Below the pieces are notes generated by a model. It did not search any database. It was not told where the DNA came from and saw only the letters and a program-made list of their open reading frames with translations. A DNA stretch of 31,267 nucleotides from an uncultured Flavobacteriales bacterium (lineage in GTDB: Bacteria > Bacteroidota > Bacteroidia > Flavobacteriales > Flavobacteriaceae), in contig CAJVXR010000008.1 in NCBI GenBank assembly GCA_913009535.1, positions 1-31,267 on the forward strand. Reading direction: 5' to 3'. Positions 16,636 through 25,316 of the stretch are shown here, one piece after another. The position numbers and the translations under genes are program-made. Each line of letters starts with the position of its first letter. Within the stretch, counting starts at the first letter, position 1.

Positions 16636-17777
16636 GCTTTTTTACTACCATCATAAACTTCATATTTAAGGAAAGTTGATTCTAACTTAGCATTAAATAA
16701 TTTTATTTTTTTAGAAGGTCTTAATCCGACATATTTTAATGCTTCCATATTAGATGTTATAAACCATGCTGTACTATTTGCATAGTTTCTTTTTAAAGTA
16801 TTTCCAATATTGCCATATAATTCTTCCATGTTTATTTCTAAACGCTCACCATAAGGAGGATTAAAAATTATATGTAAGAAATCGTTATTAGATTTTGAAG
16901 TCTTAAAATAATCATCGTGTCTAATAGTGATGAAAGATTCTAAACTTGCATTTTTAACATTCTCTGTTGCTTTTGATACTGCACTTGGAGCTTTATCAAT
17001 ACCATAAATATTATGATGAAAATCTCTTGTTTTAGCTAATAGTGAAGTTTCAATTGTCTCAAAAAGATCTACATCCCAATCCATCCACTTTTCAAATGCA
17101 AATTCATTTCTCATCAAATTAGGAGGGATATTACAAGCTATCATAGCTGCTTCAATTAAAATTGTTCCACTACCACACATGGGGTCTAGTAAATCAGATT
17201 GACCATCCCAACCGCTTAACATAATAAGTCCAGCTGCTAAAACCTCATTAATAGGTGCGATGTTAGTCGCAGTCTTATACCCACGTTTGTGTAAGGATTC
17301 ACCAGATGAATCTAGCGAAACATTACAAAACAATTTGTCAATATGAATATTGATTTTTAAATCTGGGAATTTTAAATCTATCGAAGGACGTTCACCTTTA
17401 ACAGCTCTAAATCTATCAACAATAGCATCTTTTGCTTTTAAAGAAATATATTGAGAATGAGTAAAAACAGTCGAATGAACTGTGGAATTAATTGCTATAG
17501 TTCCTTTATAGTCAACGTAATCCTCCCATTTTATATTATAAATTTTATCGTATAAATCAGCTTCATTAACTACTTTAAAAGATGCAATTGGTTTAAGTAT
17601 TTTAATAGCTGTTCTTAGTGCTAAATTACACTTATACATAAACCCCTTGTCACCATAAAAAGTAACATTCCTTACCCCTTTTTTTACTTTTTGAGCACCA
17701 AGTTGAGTAAGCTCATTCGCAAGAAGATCCTCAAAACCAAATAAGGTTTTTGCAACCATTTGAAAATTATTTTCCAT
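16620..17777 (-). CDS. THUMP-domain class I SAM-dependent RNA methyltransferase (RlmL/RlmK N2-guanine type)
   Basis: Probable guanine-N2 methyltransferase acting on 23S rRNA, similar to the RlmL half of E. coli RlmKL. The 385-residue protein has an N-terminal ferredoxin-like/THUMP region (about 1-155) that binds RNA. The UPF0020 Rossmann methyltransferase domain follows, with SAM motif DPMCGSGTILIEAA (198-211). The catalytic NPPYGERL lies near residues 307-314. SLHKRGYKTA before the catalytic domain is another family landmark. Length suits the stand-alone form, without the RlmK half. It converges on the DUF6048 gene and is divergent from a second methyltransferase. The exact target base is inferred from the family. 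Confidence 0.9.
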   Translation of the reverse strand: MENNFQMVAKTLFGFEDLLANELTQLGAQKVKKGVRNVTFYGDKGFMYKCNLALRTAIKILKPIASFKVVNEADLYDKIYNIKWEDYVDYKGTIAINSTVHSTVFTHSQYISLKAKDAIVDRFRAVKGERPSIDLKFPDLKINIHIDKLFCNVSLDSSGESLHKRGYKTATNIAPINEVLAAGLIMLSGWDGQSDLLDPMCGSGTILIEAAMIACNIPPNLMRNEFAFEKWMDWDVDLFETIETSLLAKTRDFHHNIYGIDKAPSAVSKATENVKNASLESFITIRHDDYFKTSKSNNDFLHIIFNPPYGERLEINMEELYGNIGNTLKRNYANSTAWFITSNMEALKYVGLRPSKKIKLFNAKLESTFLKYEVYDGSKKAKKNL

Positions 17778-17795
17778 AAAATATAAATATCAGTA

Positions 17796-17816
17796 TCAAA
17801 AATACTTTATTTTTGA
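17796..17816. promoter_or_regulatory. Palindromic back-to-back -7 elements for two divergent methyltransferase genes
   Basis: TCAAAAATA (17796-17804) and TATTTTTGA (17808-17816) are perfect inverted repeats around a 3-base centre. Each arm contains TATTTTTG, a perfect TAnnTTTG -7 element, one facing each gene. The element ends about 20 bases from the start codon on both sides (17777 and 17836). No -33 TTG is seen for either. The symmetry would make the promoters mutually exclusive or operator-controlled. Confidence 0.5.
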
Positions 17817-17835
17817 CGATCACTGAATATATTTT

Positions 17836-18567
17836 ATGCCTAAAAACAATAATACTTTAAAAGACTCTTGGTTTGACACACCATTTTATCATATTTTATA
17901 TAAAAACAGGGATTATAAAGAGGCTGAAATATTTTCAACTGAATTAATTAAGTTTCTTGATTTACCAATTGAGACCAAAATTTTAGACTTAGCATGTGGT
18001 CAAGGTAGGCACTCTGTGAATTTCAATAAAATGGGGTATAATGTCACCGGAGTAGATATATCAAAAGAAAATATCTTTAAGGCAAAAAAATATGAAAATA
18101 ATAGTTTAAGTTTTGGTATTCACGATATGAGAAACCCTATGTCTACTAAATTTGATTTAATCGTTAACCTATTTACAAGTTTTGGATACTTTGAAGAATT
18201 TAATGATAATTTAAAAACTTTGAGTAGTTTAAAGTTGAGTTTAAATAAAAACGGTGTTGGTGTTATTGATTTTTTAAATATCAATAATGTAAAAAATAAT
18301 TTAATTCACCAAAATACAGAAGAAATTGAGGGAATAAAATTCAACTTAAAAAGGTGTTTTATCGATGGTTTTTTAGTTAAAGAAATAAAATTTAAACATA
18401 ATTTTAAGCAACATACTTTTAAAGAAAAAGTAAGGGCATTAACTTTAAGTGATTTTAAAGATATGTTTAAGCGGTCTAAACTCGAAATACTTCATATATT
18501 TGGAGATTATAAATTAAATAAATTTGATATTAATAAATCTAAACGATTAATTTTTATTTTTAAATAA
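17836..18567 (+). CDS. Class I SAM-dependent methyltransferase, substrate unknown
   Basis: A 243-residue cytoplasmic protein with a Rossmann SAM-binding core. Motif I is ILDLACGQGRHSVNF (49-63), the acidic ribose-binding residue is in TGVDIS (about 73-78), and a LIVNLFTSFGYF strand corresponds to motif IV. It resembles small-molecule methyltransferases of the Methyltransf_25/11 type rather than rRNA enzymes. The substrate cannot be read from the sequence. It is divergent from the THUMP methyltransferase, and the ZIP transporter starts 6 bases after its stop. Confidence 0.82.
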   Translation: MPKNNNTLKDSWFDTPFYHILYKNRDYKEAEIFSTELIKFLDLPIETKILDLACGQGRHSVNFNKMGYNVTGVDISKENIFKAKKYENNSLSFGIHDMRNPMSTKFDLIVNLFTSFGYFEEFNDNLKTLSSLKLSLNKNGVGVIDFLNINNVKNNLIHQNTEEIEGIKFNLKRCFIDGFLVKEIKFKHNFKQHTFKEKVRALTLSDFKDMFKRSKLEILHIFGDYKLNKFDINKSKRLIFIFK

Positions 18568-18573
18568 TTGAAC

Positions 18574-19269
18574 ATGTATTTATACCCATTTTTAGCTGTA
18601 ATTGTAGGTGCACTAATTGTTATCTTTTTATCTAAAAGAGCTATTCAGATAAACTCTCAACTCACACTAGCATTTAGTGGTGCGTTTCTTTTATCTATTA
18701 CCGTTTTTGATCTTATTCCGAGTGTTTATACTGTTGAGCTGTTTAACCCTGTAACTGAAATAAATTATGATGAAAGGTTAATTGGTTTAATGATTATGGT
18801 TGGAATTCTTTTTCAAGTTATACTAGAATTTTTCTCTAAGGGTGCTGAACACGGACACATACATATTAACAACAATAAACTACCTTGGGTTTTGCTTATA
18901 AGTTTATCTCTTCATGCATTTGTTGAAGGTTTTTCAATTCACTTAGATCAAGATATTTTATATGGCATATTTGTTCATAAAATTCCAATTGCATTTATTA
19001 TCACTACATCACTTTTAAATAGTGAAATCAAAAAATACAAAATTTTATTTTTTATATTATTTTTCAGTGCAATGACCCCATTTGGAACATTTATATCAAA
19101 CAACAGTACTCAGCTATTACAATATTCAACCCTCATTGACTCATTTGTAGTTGGAGTATTATTACATGTGTCTACTACAATTTTATTTGAGAGTAGCGAA
19201 GGGCATAAATTTAATTTAGCTAAAATTTCTCTTATTACTCTAGCTATTGTTTTAGCATACTTGATTTAG
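18574..19269 (+). CDS. ZIP family divalent-metal transporter
   Basis: Inner-membrane protein of 231 residues with about eight transmembrane segments, probably importing Zn2+, Fe2+ or Mn2+. The metal-site motifs are in consecutive helices: LSLHAFVEGFSIH (H-x-x-x-E-G of TM4) and FVHKIPIAF (H-K-I-P of TM5). A histidine-rich loop (GAEHGHIHI) precedes TM4, as in many ZIPs. I choose ATG at 18574; an in-frame TTG six bases earlier directly abuts the previous stop and adds only two residues. It overlaps the convergent DUF4294 gene by 26 bases at the 3' end. Metal specificity unknown. Confidence 0.88.
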   Translation: MYLYPFLAVIVGALIVIFLSKRAIQINSQLTLAFSGAFLLSITVFDLIPSVYTVELFNPVTEINYDERLIGLMIMVGILFQVILEFFSKGAEHGHIHINNNKLPWVLLISLSLHAFVEGFSIHLDQDILYGIFVHKIPIAFIITTSLLNSEIKKYKILFFILFFSAMTPFGTFISNNSTQLLQYSTLIDSFVVGVLLHVSTTILFESSEGHKFNLAKISLITLAIVLAYLI

Positions 19270-19918
19270 TGGACCATAATTTTTTTAAATAAAATAAATC
19301 TGGAATATCATTTTTAGGAGCTAGTGGCTCTAGTGATCCAGACTGAAAAGCTTTTTGTAGTATATCTTCAATATAATAATCTTCGATTACTTCAGTTGGT
19401 GAATAGGTCTCTTTTAGAGACATATTAAAGATTTTTGCTGTTGTATTAAACAAAAATGCATTAAATCCATTTTTTAAATCTTTTATAACCTCATATACAG
19501 TAAATTCAGTGTGTCTATTTATTAGTTTTATTAAAATTTGACCTTCAGTTTGAGTTAATTTCTTTAGTTCATCTGTAAACTTTCCTTCAATATACTTTTG
19601 AGTTCTTTTAATGTACCTCTTGCGATTCCTTTTTCTTTTTATACCATTTACTCTTTCGTATAAAGATTCTAGTCTAACAGATGCTAACTTGGCATAAGGG
19701 TAAACCTTTAGAGTTTTTCTTTTTAATATTAAATATTGTCTTAACTTATCTCTATCGTTGAATTTAATTCTTGGTAGCAAAGAAATTTCATTTAGCTCAA
19801 TTGAGTTTTTCATTATTGAATCCCCCTTTATAATTATAAAGGTGTCTGCTTCATTATTTTCTTGAGAAAAAGAAAATAAACTGTAAAAAATTATTAGTAA
19901 GGATAAATAAAACTTCAT
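19244..19918 (-). CDS. DUF4294 family exported protein
   Basis: A 224-residue protein with signal peptide (about 1-19, ending LFSFSQ). The mature part starts with an acidic stretch, then ILKRKTLKVYPYAKLASVRLESLYERVNG followed by a very basic KRKRNRKRYIKRTQKYIE segment (about 95-115). The pattern matches DUF4294, a Bacteroidota family of unknown function often next to an M42 peptidase, as here. The C-terminus overlaps the convergent ZIP gene by 26 bases. A minus-strand TATTTTTG (19933-19940) precedes the start by 14 bases. Family assignment from memory of the motif; no function proposed. Confidence 0.78.
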   Translation of the reverse strand: MKFYLSLLIIFYSLFSFSQENNEADTFIIIKGDSIMKNSIELNEISLLPRIKFNDRDKLRQYLILKRKTLKVYPYAKLASVRLESLYERVNGIKRKRNRKRYIKRTQKYIEGKFTDELKKLTQTEGQILIKLINRHTEFTVYEVIKDLKNGFNAFLFNTTAKIFNMSLKETYSPTEVIEDYYIEDILQKAFQSGSLEPLAPKNDIPDLFYLKKLWSTKSSMLKQ

Positions 19919-19932
19919 TTATAAATTTATTA

Positions 19933-19940
19933 CAAAAATA
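19933..19940 (-). promoter_or_regulatory. Candidate -7 element for the DUF4294 gene
   Basis: Minus-strand TATTTTTG, a perfect TAnnTTTG, ends 14 bases before the start codon at 19918, implying a short leader under 10 bases. No -33 TTG at the expected distance. Confidence 0.4.
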
Positions 19941-20044
19941 ACTATAAATAAATATGGGAGAGTTAATTAATCATTAAAATAGCTACAATTAAAATAATTC
20001 ATATTATTTTTACTTTTTGCAATTAATACTATAAAAATAATTGA

Positions 20045-21133
20045 ATGGCTAAGGATAATATATTAAATAAGAAATCTTTAAAATTTTTAGAAAACTACTT
20101 AAATAACCCCTCTCCTACTGGATATGAATGGGAAGGACAAAAGATATGGATGGATTATCTTAAACCTTATGTAGATGAGTTTATTACTGACACATACGGA
20201 ACTGCAGTTGCTGTTATAAATCCTGACGCAAAATATAAAGTAGTTATTGAAGGACATGCAGATGAAATATCTTGGTATGTAAATTATATTTCTGATAACG
20301 GGTTAATATATGTCATTAGAAATGGTGGGAGTGATCATCAAATTGCACCAAGCAAAATTGTAAATATTCATACGAAAAAAGGTATAGTAAAAGGAGTCTT
20401 TGGTTGGCCTGCTATTCATACTAGAATGTCATCAAAAGAGGAAACTCCAAAAATTGATAATATATTTATTGATGTAGGTTGTAAAACAAAAGAAGAAGTT
20501 GAAAAATTAAATGTTCATGTTGGTTGTGTTATCACATACCCAGATGAATTTCATATTCTAAATAAAGATAATTTCGTTTGTAGAGCATTAGATAATAGAA
20601 TGGGTGGATTCATGATAGCAGAAGTTGCAAGACTATTAAAAGAAAATAAAAAAGAACTTCCTTTCGGCTTGTATATAACTAACTCTGTACAGGAAGAAAT
20701 TGGATTAAGAGGTGCTCAAATGATAGCAGAAACAATAAAACCAAACGTAGCAATAGTTACTGATGTAACTCATGATACTACAACACCCATGATTAACAAG
20801 AAAAAAGAAGGATTTTGTGAACTAGATAAAGGTCCTGTTATTGCATATGCACCAGCCGTTCAACAAAAATTAAGAGATTTAATTATCAGTACTGCCGAAA
20901 AGAATAAAATACCATTTCAACGTGCTGCACTTTCTAGAGCAACAGGTACAGATACAGATGCTTTTGCTTACAGTAATGGAGGTGTTGCTTCTGCATTGAT
21001 TTCACTACCCTTAAGATACATGCATACGACTGTAGAAATGGTCCATAAAAATGATGTTGAAAGTGTAATTAAATTAATTTATAATACACTTCTAAATATT
21101 GAAAATAACGAAGATTTTAGTTATTTTAAATAA
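20045..21133 (+). CDS. M42 family metallopeptidase (glutamyl/deblocking aminopeptidase type)
   Basis: Cytoplasmic di-metal aminopeptidase of 362 residues, of the tetrahedral TET type; homologues are sometimes misnamed endoglucanase. The metal and catalytic residues are all present: His71 and Asp73 in EGHADEIS, bridging Asp183 in RALDNRMGG, catalytic Glu217 and Glu218 in QEEIGLRGA, Asp240 in VTDVTHD, and His327 in RYMHTTVEMVH. The small PDZ-like insertion domain lies between about 85 and 170. Length is normal. It is divergent from DUF4294 across 126 bases, and its TAA directly abuts the stop of the convergent SGNH gene. Confidence 0.92.
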   Translation: MAKDNILNKKSLKFLENYLNNPSPTGYEWEGQKIWMDYLKPYVDEFITDTYGTAVAVINPDAKYKVVIEGHADEISWYVNYISDNGLIYVIRNGGSDHQIAPSKIVNIHTKKGIVKGVFGWPAIHTRMSSKEETPKIDNIFIDVGCKTKEEVEKLNVHVGCVITYPDEFHILNKDNFVCRALDNRMGGFMIAEVARLLKENKKELPFGLYITNSVQEEIGLRGAQMIAETIKPNVAIVTDVTHDTTTPMINKKKEGFCELDKGPVIAYAPAVQQKLRDLIISTAEKNKIPFQRAALSRATGTDTDAFAYSNGGVASALISLPLRYMHTTVEMVHKNDVESVIKLIYNTLLNIENNEDFSYFK

Positions 21134-21137
21134 CTAA
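21117..21137. terminator. Perfect hairpin across abutting convergent stop codons
   Basis: TTAGTTATT (21117-21125) and AATAACTAA (21129-21137) form a perfect 9-bp stem with a 3-base loop. The right arm contains the TAA stop of the M42 gene (21131-21133) and, on the other strand, the TAG stop of the SGNH gene (21136-21134). It could terminate transcription from both sides; T-tracts outside the stem are short. Confidence 0.45.
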
Positions 21138-21880
21138 TTTAAAATATCAACTAATACATCATAGTATCGATTAGCAATCAATTCTGCTCCACTCTGATTA
21201 TAATGTAGGAGGTCCGCTAGATAGCTATTATTAAAACCAGAATACATATCAACGGTTAACACTTGTGAAGTTGAGGTAGTTTGATGTTGCGCTAGAGTAA
21301 CTACGTCTTCACCCCAACTATCAAAATAATCTGTAAGCGGAGGAACCATAATAATTGAATTTGCAGGAGCTAATTTTTCGATTATAATAGTTACGTTTGG
21401 GTTAGCTTGTTGAATAATATCAATTATTGAATTAACATTAGATAAGATAGTCTCATATTCACCACCTCCTAAAGCGTCATTACCACCTGGAGAACTAAAT
21501 AAAACAACATCTGGCATATGTTCTAATTCGTTAAGCCAATTTTCAATTTGAGATAAAATTAATTCTGCAGTCCACCCACCCCTACCTTCATGATCTATAT
21601 CAAAGTTTAAGCCTAAATAAGTAGGATATTCTGCATTATCACTTTGTGTCCCAACATAATCAAAATTCCAATTTCCATCTATAAGTAATTTCCATAATTC
21701 ATATCTGTAGCTTTCATAATTAGGTCGATCTCCTTCAACCCTAGAAGCACCTAACGACATTATTTTAGTAGTTGTAACCGACAAAGGTGCAGTAGTCTCT
21801 ATTGGAGTTATTACATTTTCATTATTGCAAGAAAAAATAATTAATGATATTATAAATAATTTGAGAATAGGATTTTTCAT
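21134..21880 (-). CDS. SGNH/GDSL-type hydrolase, lipoprotein
   Basis: Likely extracytoplasmic esterase or acetyl-ester hydrolase of 248 residues. The signal peptide ends in LIIFSC, so Cys18 would be lipidated; the mature start CNNENVITP follows. SGNH blocks are all recognisable: block I SLGASRVEG with nucleophile Ser46 (the usual GDS is GAS here), block II HEGRGGW with oxyanion Gly, block III SPGGNDALG with Asn134, and block V LADLLHYNQSG with Asp223 and His226. The HEG-x-GGW form is typical of carbohydrate- or acetylxylan-type SGNH enzymes, but no polysaccharide genes are nearby. It has its own promoter (21885-21917). Confidence 0.87.
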   Translation of the reverse strand: MKNPILKLFIISLIIFSCNNENVITPIETTAPLSVTTTKIMSLGASRVEGDRPNYESYRYELWKLLIDGNWNFDYVGTQSDNAEYPTYLGLNFDIDHEGRGGWTAELILSQIENWLNELEHMPDVVLFSSPGGNDALGGGEYETILSNVNSIIDIIQQANPNVTIIIEKLAPANSIIMVPPLTDYFDSWGEDVVTLAQHQTTSTSQVLTVDMYSGFNNSYLADLLHYNQSGAELIANRYYDVLVDILN

Positions 21881-21884
21881 TTAC

Positions 21885-21917
21885 CAAAATTACAACAAAT
21901 AGGTAGTAAAACACAAA
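21885..21917 (-). promoter_or_regulatory. Strong consensus promoter for the SGNH lipoprotein
   Basis: On the minus strand TTTG (21917-21914), 21 bases, then TAATTTTG (21892-21885): both elements perfect with an accepted spacing. The -7 ends only 4 bases before the ATG, so transcription would begin at or next to the start codon, giving a leaderless or nearly leaderless mRNA. Confidence 0.6.
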
Positions 21918-21929
21918 CCAAATATGTTG

Positions 21930-23300
21930 TTATTGTTTTTTTAAACTATTGTATTTTTTTAGTGCTACTATTACCTTAGGAGACAACAATAATGTAGCTA
22001 GCATAGTTGGAATGGCCATTAGAGCAAAAAAGCTATCAATAAGATTAATCATTAAACTTAAAGATGTTGTTGCTCCGATAATTATACTAAGAATATAAAT
22101 ATAATTATAGTATTTCTTATTGTTAGCTCCAAATAAAAAGGACATACATTTAGTTCCATAGTAAGAATACGTAAATAAAGAAGACATACTAAAAACTACA
22201 ATACAAAATAAAAGCAAGTATTTACCAATATTTGGCATAGAGTGCTCAAAAGCTAGTGCAGTTAGAGTAACTCCACTTACTCCCTCATTTTTCCATACTC
22301 CAGTCACTAAAATAGCCAAAGCTGTTAGTGTACAAACTAACAAGGTATCAATAGCAGGTCCAAGCATAGCTACTAAACCTTCTTTAATAGGAGAGTTAGT
22401 TTTGGCAGCTCCATGTGCCATTGGTGCAGTTCCTATACCAGCTTCATTAGAAAAAGCACCTCTTCTAATCCCTAGAATAATTAAAGCTCCTAAAACACCT
22501 CCATAAACTTGTTCTCCATTGTAATTTTCAGCTACAAATGCATCAGTAAAAATCATCTTAATATACATAGGTAAAACGTCATAATTAATTATCAAAACAG
22601 CAATAACACATATCATATAAACACCGACCATAAATGGCACTAGCTTAGTAGCAACAGAACTTATTCGATTTAATCCACCTAAAATCACCAGCGATGTTAC
22701 TATTATAAGTACAAAACCAATTAAAATATTAGAATTTAAGTTAACGTTAAATCCAGATGGTATTAGTAAAATATCATTAATTGCCTGGGTTAACTGATTA
22801 ACATTAAAAAGAGGTAAAACTCCAATTAAACCACTTAAGCTAAACATTACTGCTAAAGGCTTCCATTTACTCCCTAATCCTTCTGTGATAAAGTACATCG
22901 GCCCACCTTGAAGTTCATCATTCGAATCTTTACCCCTATACATTATTGATAAAGTAGATGTGAAAAACTTTGTAGACATTCCAATAATTCCACTTATCCA
23001 CATCCAAAAAATTGAACCAGGTCCGCCAATACTAATAGCTACTGCAACTCCAGCTATATTCCCCATTCCAACGGTAGCAGATAAAGCAGTGGAGAGAGCG
23101 CTAAAATGGCTGATTTGACCAATATCATCTTTGTCATCAAATTTACCTCTTAAAATATCTATTGCATGAAAAAAAAACTTGAATTGGATCAACCTAGAAT
23201 AAATTAATAAAAAAAGACCACCTCCGATTAAAACAATTAATAATGGTATTCCCCAAAGGAATGAAGCCAGATTAGAGACAAAAGATTCTATTTCATTCAT
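21930..23300 (-). CDS. Sodium:amino-acid symporter, AGCS (alanine/glycine) family
   Basis: Inner-membrane Na+-coupled importer of alanine or glycine, 456 residues with about eleven transmembrane helices. The signature [20 protein letters not shown] (about 76-95) and the following [14 protein letters not shown] are diagnostic of AGCS carriers. [12 protein letters not shown] and the [20 protein letters not shown] stretch (near 285-305) also fit. Length is normal for the family. The start overlaps the end of purC by 8 bases, so translation may be coupled. It is the last gene of the phoH-purC-symporter unit; SGNH downstream has its own promoter. Confidence 0.94.
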   Translation of the reverse strand: MNEIESFVSNLASFLWGIPLLIVLIGGGLFLLIYSRLIQFKFFFHAIDILRGKFDDKDDIGQISHFSALSTALSATVGMGNIAGVAVAISIGGPGSIFWMWISGIIGMSTKFFTSTLSIMYRGKDSNDELQGGPMYFITEGLGSKWKPLAVMFSLSGLIGVLPLFNVNQLTQAINDILLIPSGFNVNLNSNILIGFVLIIVTSLVILGGLNRISSVATKLVPFMVGVYMICVIAVLIINYDVLPMYIKMIFTDAFVAENYNGEQVYGGVLGALIILGIRRGAFSNEAGIGTAPMAHGAAKTNSPIKEGLVAMLGPAIDTLLVCTLTALAILVTGVWKNEGVSGVTLTALAFEHSMPNIGKYLLLFCIVVFSMSSLFTYSYYGTKCMSFLFGANNKKYYNYIYILSIIIGATTSLSLMINLIDSFFALMAIPTMLATLLLSPKVIVALKKYNSLKKQ

Positions 23301-24249
23301 ACGAATTTAGAAAATTATCAACATTGGATTGAATTCGACTAATTATGTTAGAAGTATCACTTTTAATGAATTTTTCAGCAGTAATATTTTCATATAATTC
23401 AATATACCTTTCACTAACTTCTCTGATATATTCGTCGGACATATATGGAACAGTTTGATTATGTAAACCTTGAAAATTATTTTTTATCAACCACTGCCTA
23501 ACAAATTCTTTAGAAAGTTGCTTTTGCGGATCTCGATTTTCTTGCCTTAAAGAATAACCTTCTTTATAAAAATATCTTGACGAATCAGGAGTATGGATTT
23601 CATCAATCAAAACAATCTTTCCTGAAGATGTCTTACCAAACTCATATTTAGTATCAACTAGTATAAGCCCTCTTTTACTAGCAATTTCAGTACCTCTTTG
23701 AAAAAGCTTATGGGTATAATCTTCAAGTACTTCGTAATCAGATTTTGAAACAATTCCTTTAGAAATAATGTCTTCTTTTGAAATGTCCTCGTCATGCTCA
23801 CCAAACTCTGCTTTAGTAGCCGGAGTTATAATTGGATTAGGAAACATGTCATTTTCAATCAAACCATCTGGCATGCCTACTCCACAAATCATTCTAAATC
23901 CTTTCTTGTATTCCCTTGCAGCATGTCCAGATAGATAACCTCTAATAACCATTTCAACCTTAAATGGCTCGCAACTATGTCCAATAGCTATATTAGCATC
24001 TGGTGTAGAAATCAGCCAATTAGGAACTAAATCCTCGGTATCTTTCATCATTTTTGTAGCAATTTGATTTAGAATCTGGCCTTTATATGGAATTCCTTTT
24101 GGCATAACCACATCAAAAGCAGATAGCCTATCAGAAGCAACCATAACAAGTAAGTTATTTTTTAATGTATAAACATCTCTGACCTTTCCCTTGTAAACTG
24201 CTAACTGATTCTTAAAATTAAAATCGGTCTTAATAATAGTATTATTCAT
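23293..24249 (-). CDS. purC: Phosphoribosylaminoimidazole-succinocarboxamide synthase (SAICAR synthase)
   Basis: Purine biosynthesis: ATP-dependent ligation of CAIR with aspartate to give SAICAR, in the cytoplasm. At 318 residues it is the longer form, common in Bacteroidota, compared with about 237 in enterobacteria. Motifs in order: YKGKVRDVY near the N-terminus, [13 protein letters not shown], the substrate-loop [22 protein letters not shown], and the metal-site [13 protein letters not shown]. It is 8 bases downstream of phoH and overlaps the symporter by 8 bases. No other pur gene is in the window. Confidence 0.96.
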   Translation of the reverse strand: MNNTIIKTDFNFKNQLAVYKGKVRDVYTLKNNLLVMVASDRLSAFDVVMPKGIPYKGQILNQIATKMMKDTEDLVPNWLISTPDANIAIGHSCEPFKVEMVIRGYLSGHAAREYKKGFRMICGVGMPDGLIENDMFPNPIITPATKAEFGEHDEDISKEDIISKGIVSKSDYEVLEDYTHKLFQRGTEIASKRGLILVDTKYEFGKTSSGKIVLIDEIHTPDSSRYFYKEGYSLRQENRDPQKQLSKEFVRQWLIKNNFQGLHNQTVPYMSDEYIREVSERYIELYENITAEKFIKSDTSNIISRIQSNVDNFLNSYE

Positions 24250-24257
24250 ATATCTAT

Positions 24258-25211
24258 TTATTCTAAATTCTCAATATTTTTATAGGCATCAATCACATTT
24301 TTAACTAGCTTGTGACGAATAACATCATTATCGTCTAAAAAAACAATACCAACTCCTTTAACATCTTTTAGTATTAACAAAGCTTCTTTTAAACCAGAAG
24401 TAACTCTTCTTGGCAAATCGACTTGACCAGGATCTCCCGTGAGTAAAAATTTAGCGTTTTTACCCATTCTAGTTAAAAACATTTTCATTTGAGCATGGGT
24501 TGTATTTTGACCTTCGTCTAAAATAACAAAAGCGTTATCTAAAGTTCTTCCACGCATAAATGCCAATGGTGCTAATTGTATAGTTCCATTTTCTATATAG
24601 TCATTTAATTTCTCAGCAGGAATCATATCTCTTAAAGCATCATAAAGAGGCTGCATATATGGGTCAAGTTTCTCCTTTAAATCCCCAGGTAAAAAACCGA
24701 GATTTTCACCAGCTTCTATTGCAGGCCTTGTTAATATGATTCTTTTTACTTGCCTGTCTTTAAGCGCTTTAACCGCAAGAGCAACAGCTGTATATGTTTT
24801 GCCTGTGCCAGCAGGACCAATAGCAAATACCATGTCATTATTTGAAATACTATCAACAATTTTTCTTTGATTAATAGTTTTGGCTTTAATTGGCTTACCA
24901 CCTACTCCATGCAATATAGCACCATGACTTTTTTTAGAGGTTTTAACTTCACTAATAGAACCACTTTTAACTAAAGTCTCTATCTCGTTTTCAGAAATAG
25001 AGTTATACTCTAAGAAATATTTGAAAATAATTTCAATTTTAGATTCAAAATCAATTAACAAACTTTCATCGCCAAAGACCTTTATATCATTACCTCTTGC
25101 AATTATTTTCAACTTAGGAAAACTAGATTTTATAAAATCTAAATTTTTATTTCTTGACCCAAATAATTCTTTTGGATCAATATTTTTAATTTTAATTATT
25201 TTTTCGTTCAA
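24258..25211 (-). CDS. phoH: PhoH family ATPase (YbeZ/PhoH-like)
   Basis: Cytoplasmic ATP-binding protein related to the N-terminal domain of superfamily 1 helicases; linked to RNA metabolism and ribosome maturation, precise function unsettled. The 317 residues comprise an N-terminal region of about 110 residues resembling a KH-like/jag domain, then the PhoH ATPase domain. The latter has Walker A GPAGTGKT (132-139), [15 protein letters not shown], and Walker B VILDEGQN (about 233-240). [10 protein letters not shown] is another hallmark. It starts the phoH-purC-symporter operon and is divergent from the SAM hydroxide adenosyltransferase gene. The ybeY partner often found nearby is absent. Confidence 0.94.
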   Translation of the reverse strand: MNEKIIKIKNIDPKELFGSRNKNLDFIKSSFPKLKIIARGNDIKVFGDESLLIDFESKIEIIFKYFLEYNSISENEIETLVKSGSISEVKTSKKSHGAILHGVGGKPIKAKTINQRKIVDSISNNDMVFAIGPAGTGKTYTAVALAVKALKDRQVKRIILTRPAIEAGENLGFLPGDLKEKLDPYMQPLYDALRDMIPAEKLNDYIENGTIQLAPLAFMRGRTLDNAFVILDEGQNTTHAQMKMFLTRMGKNAKFLLTGDPGQVDLPRRVTSGLKEALLILKDVKGVGIVFLDDNDVIRHKLVKNVIDAYKNIENLE

Positions 25212-25226
25212 TAGAAATCTGTTTTA

Positions 25227-25279
25227 TTGATTTTATAGAGATGATTTTATTAAATTTGTAATAAATGTACATAATTTTG
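25227..25279 (+). promoter_or_regulatory. Tandem promoter elements for the SAM hydroxide adenosyltransferase gene
   Basis: TTG (25227-25229), 21 bases, then TAAATTTG (25251-25258) forms a consensus flavobacterial promoter. A second perfect -7, TAATTTTG (25272-25279), follows with a poorly spaced upstream TTTG (25255-25258, 13 bases). Either would drive the gene at 25317 with a leader of about 30-55 bases. Confidence 0.5.
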
Positions 25280-25316
25280 TATCATATATTTTAAAAAAAA
25301 TATTAACAATTTATAA

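Noticed and set aside
18568..18573. TTG start for the ZIP transporter directly after the preceding stop
   Set aside because: An ATG six bases downstream gives a normal ZIP N-terminus; the extra two residues add nothing.
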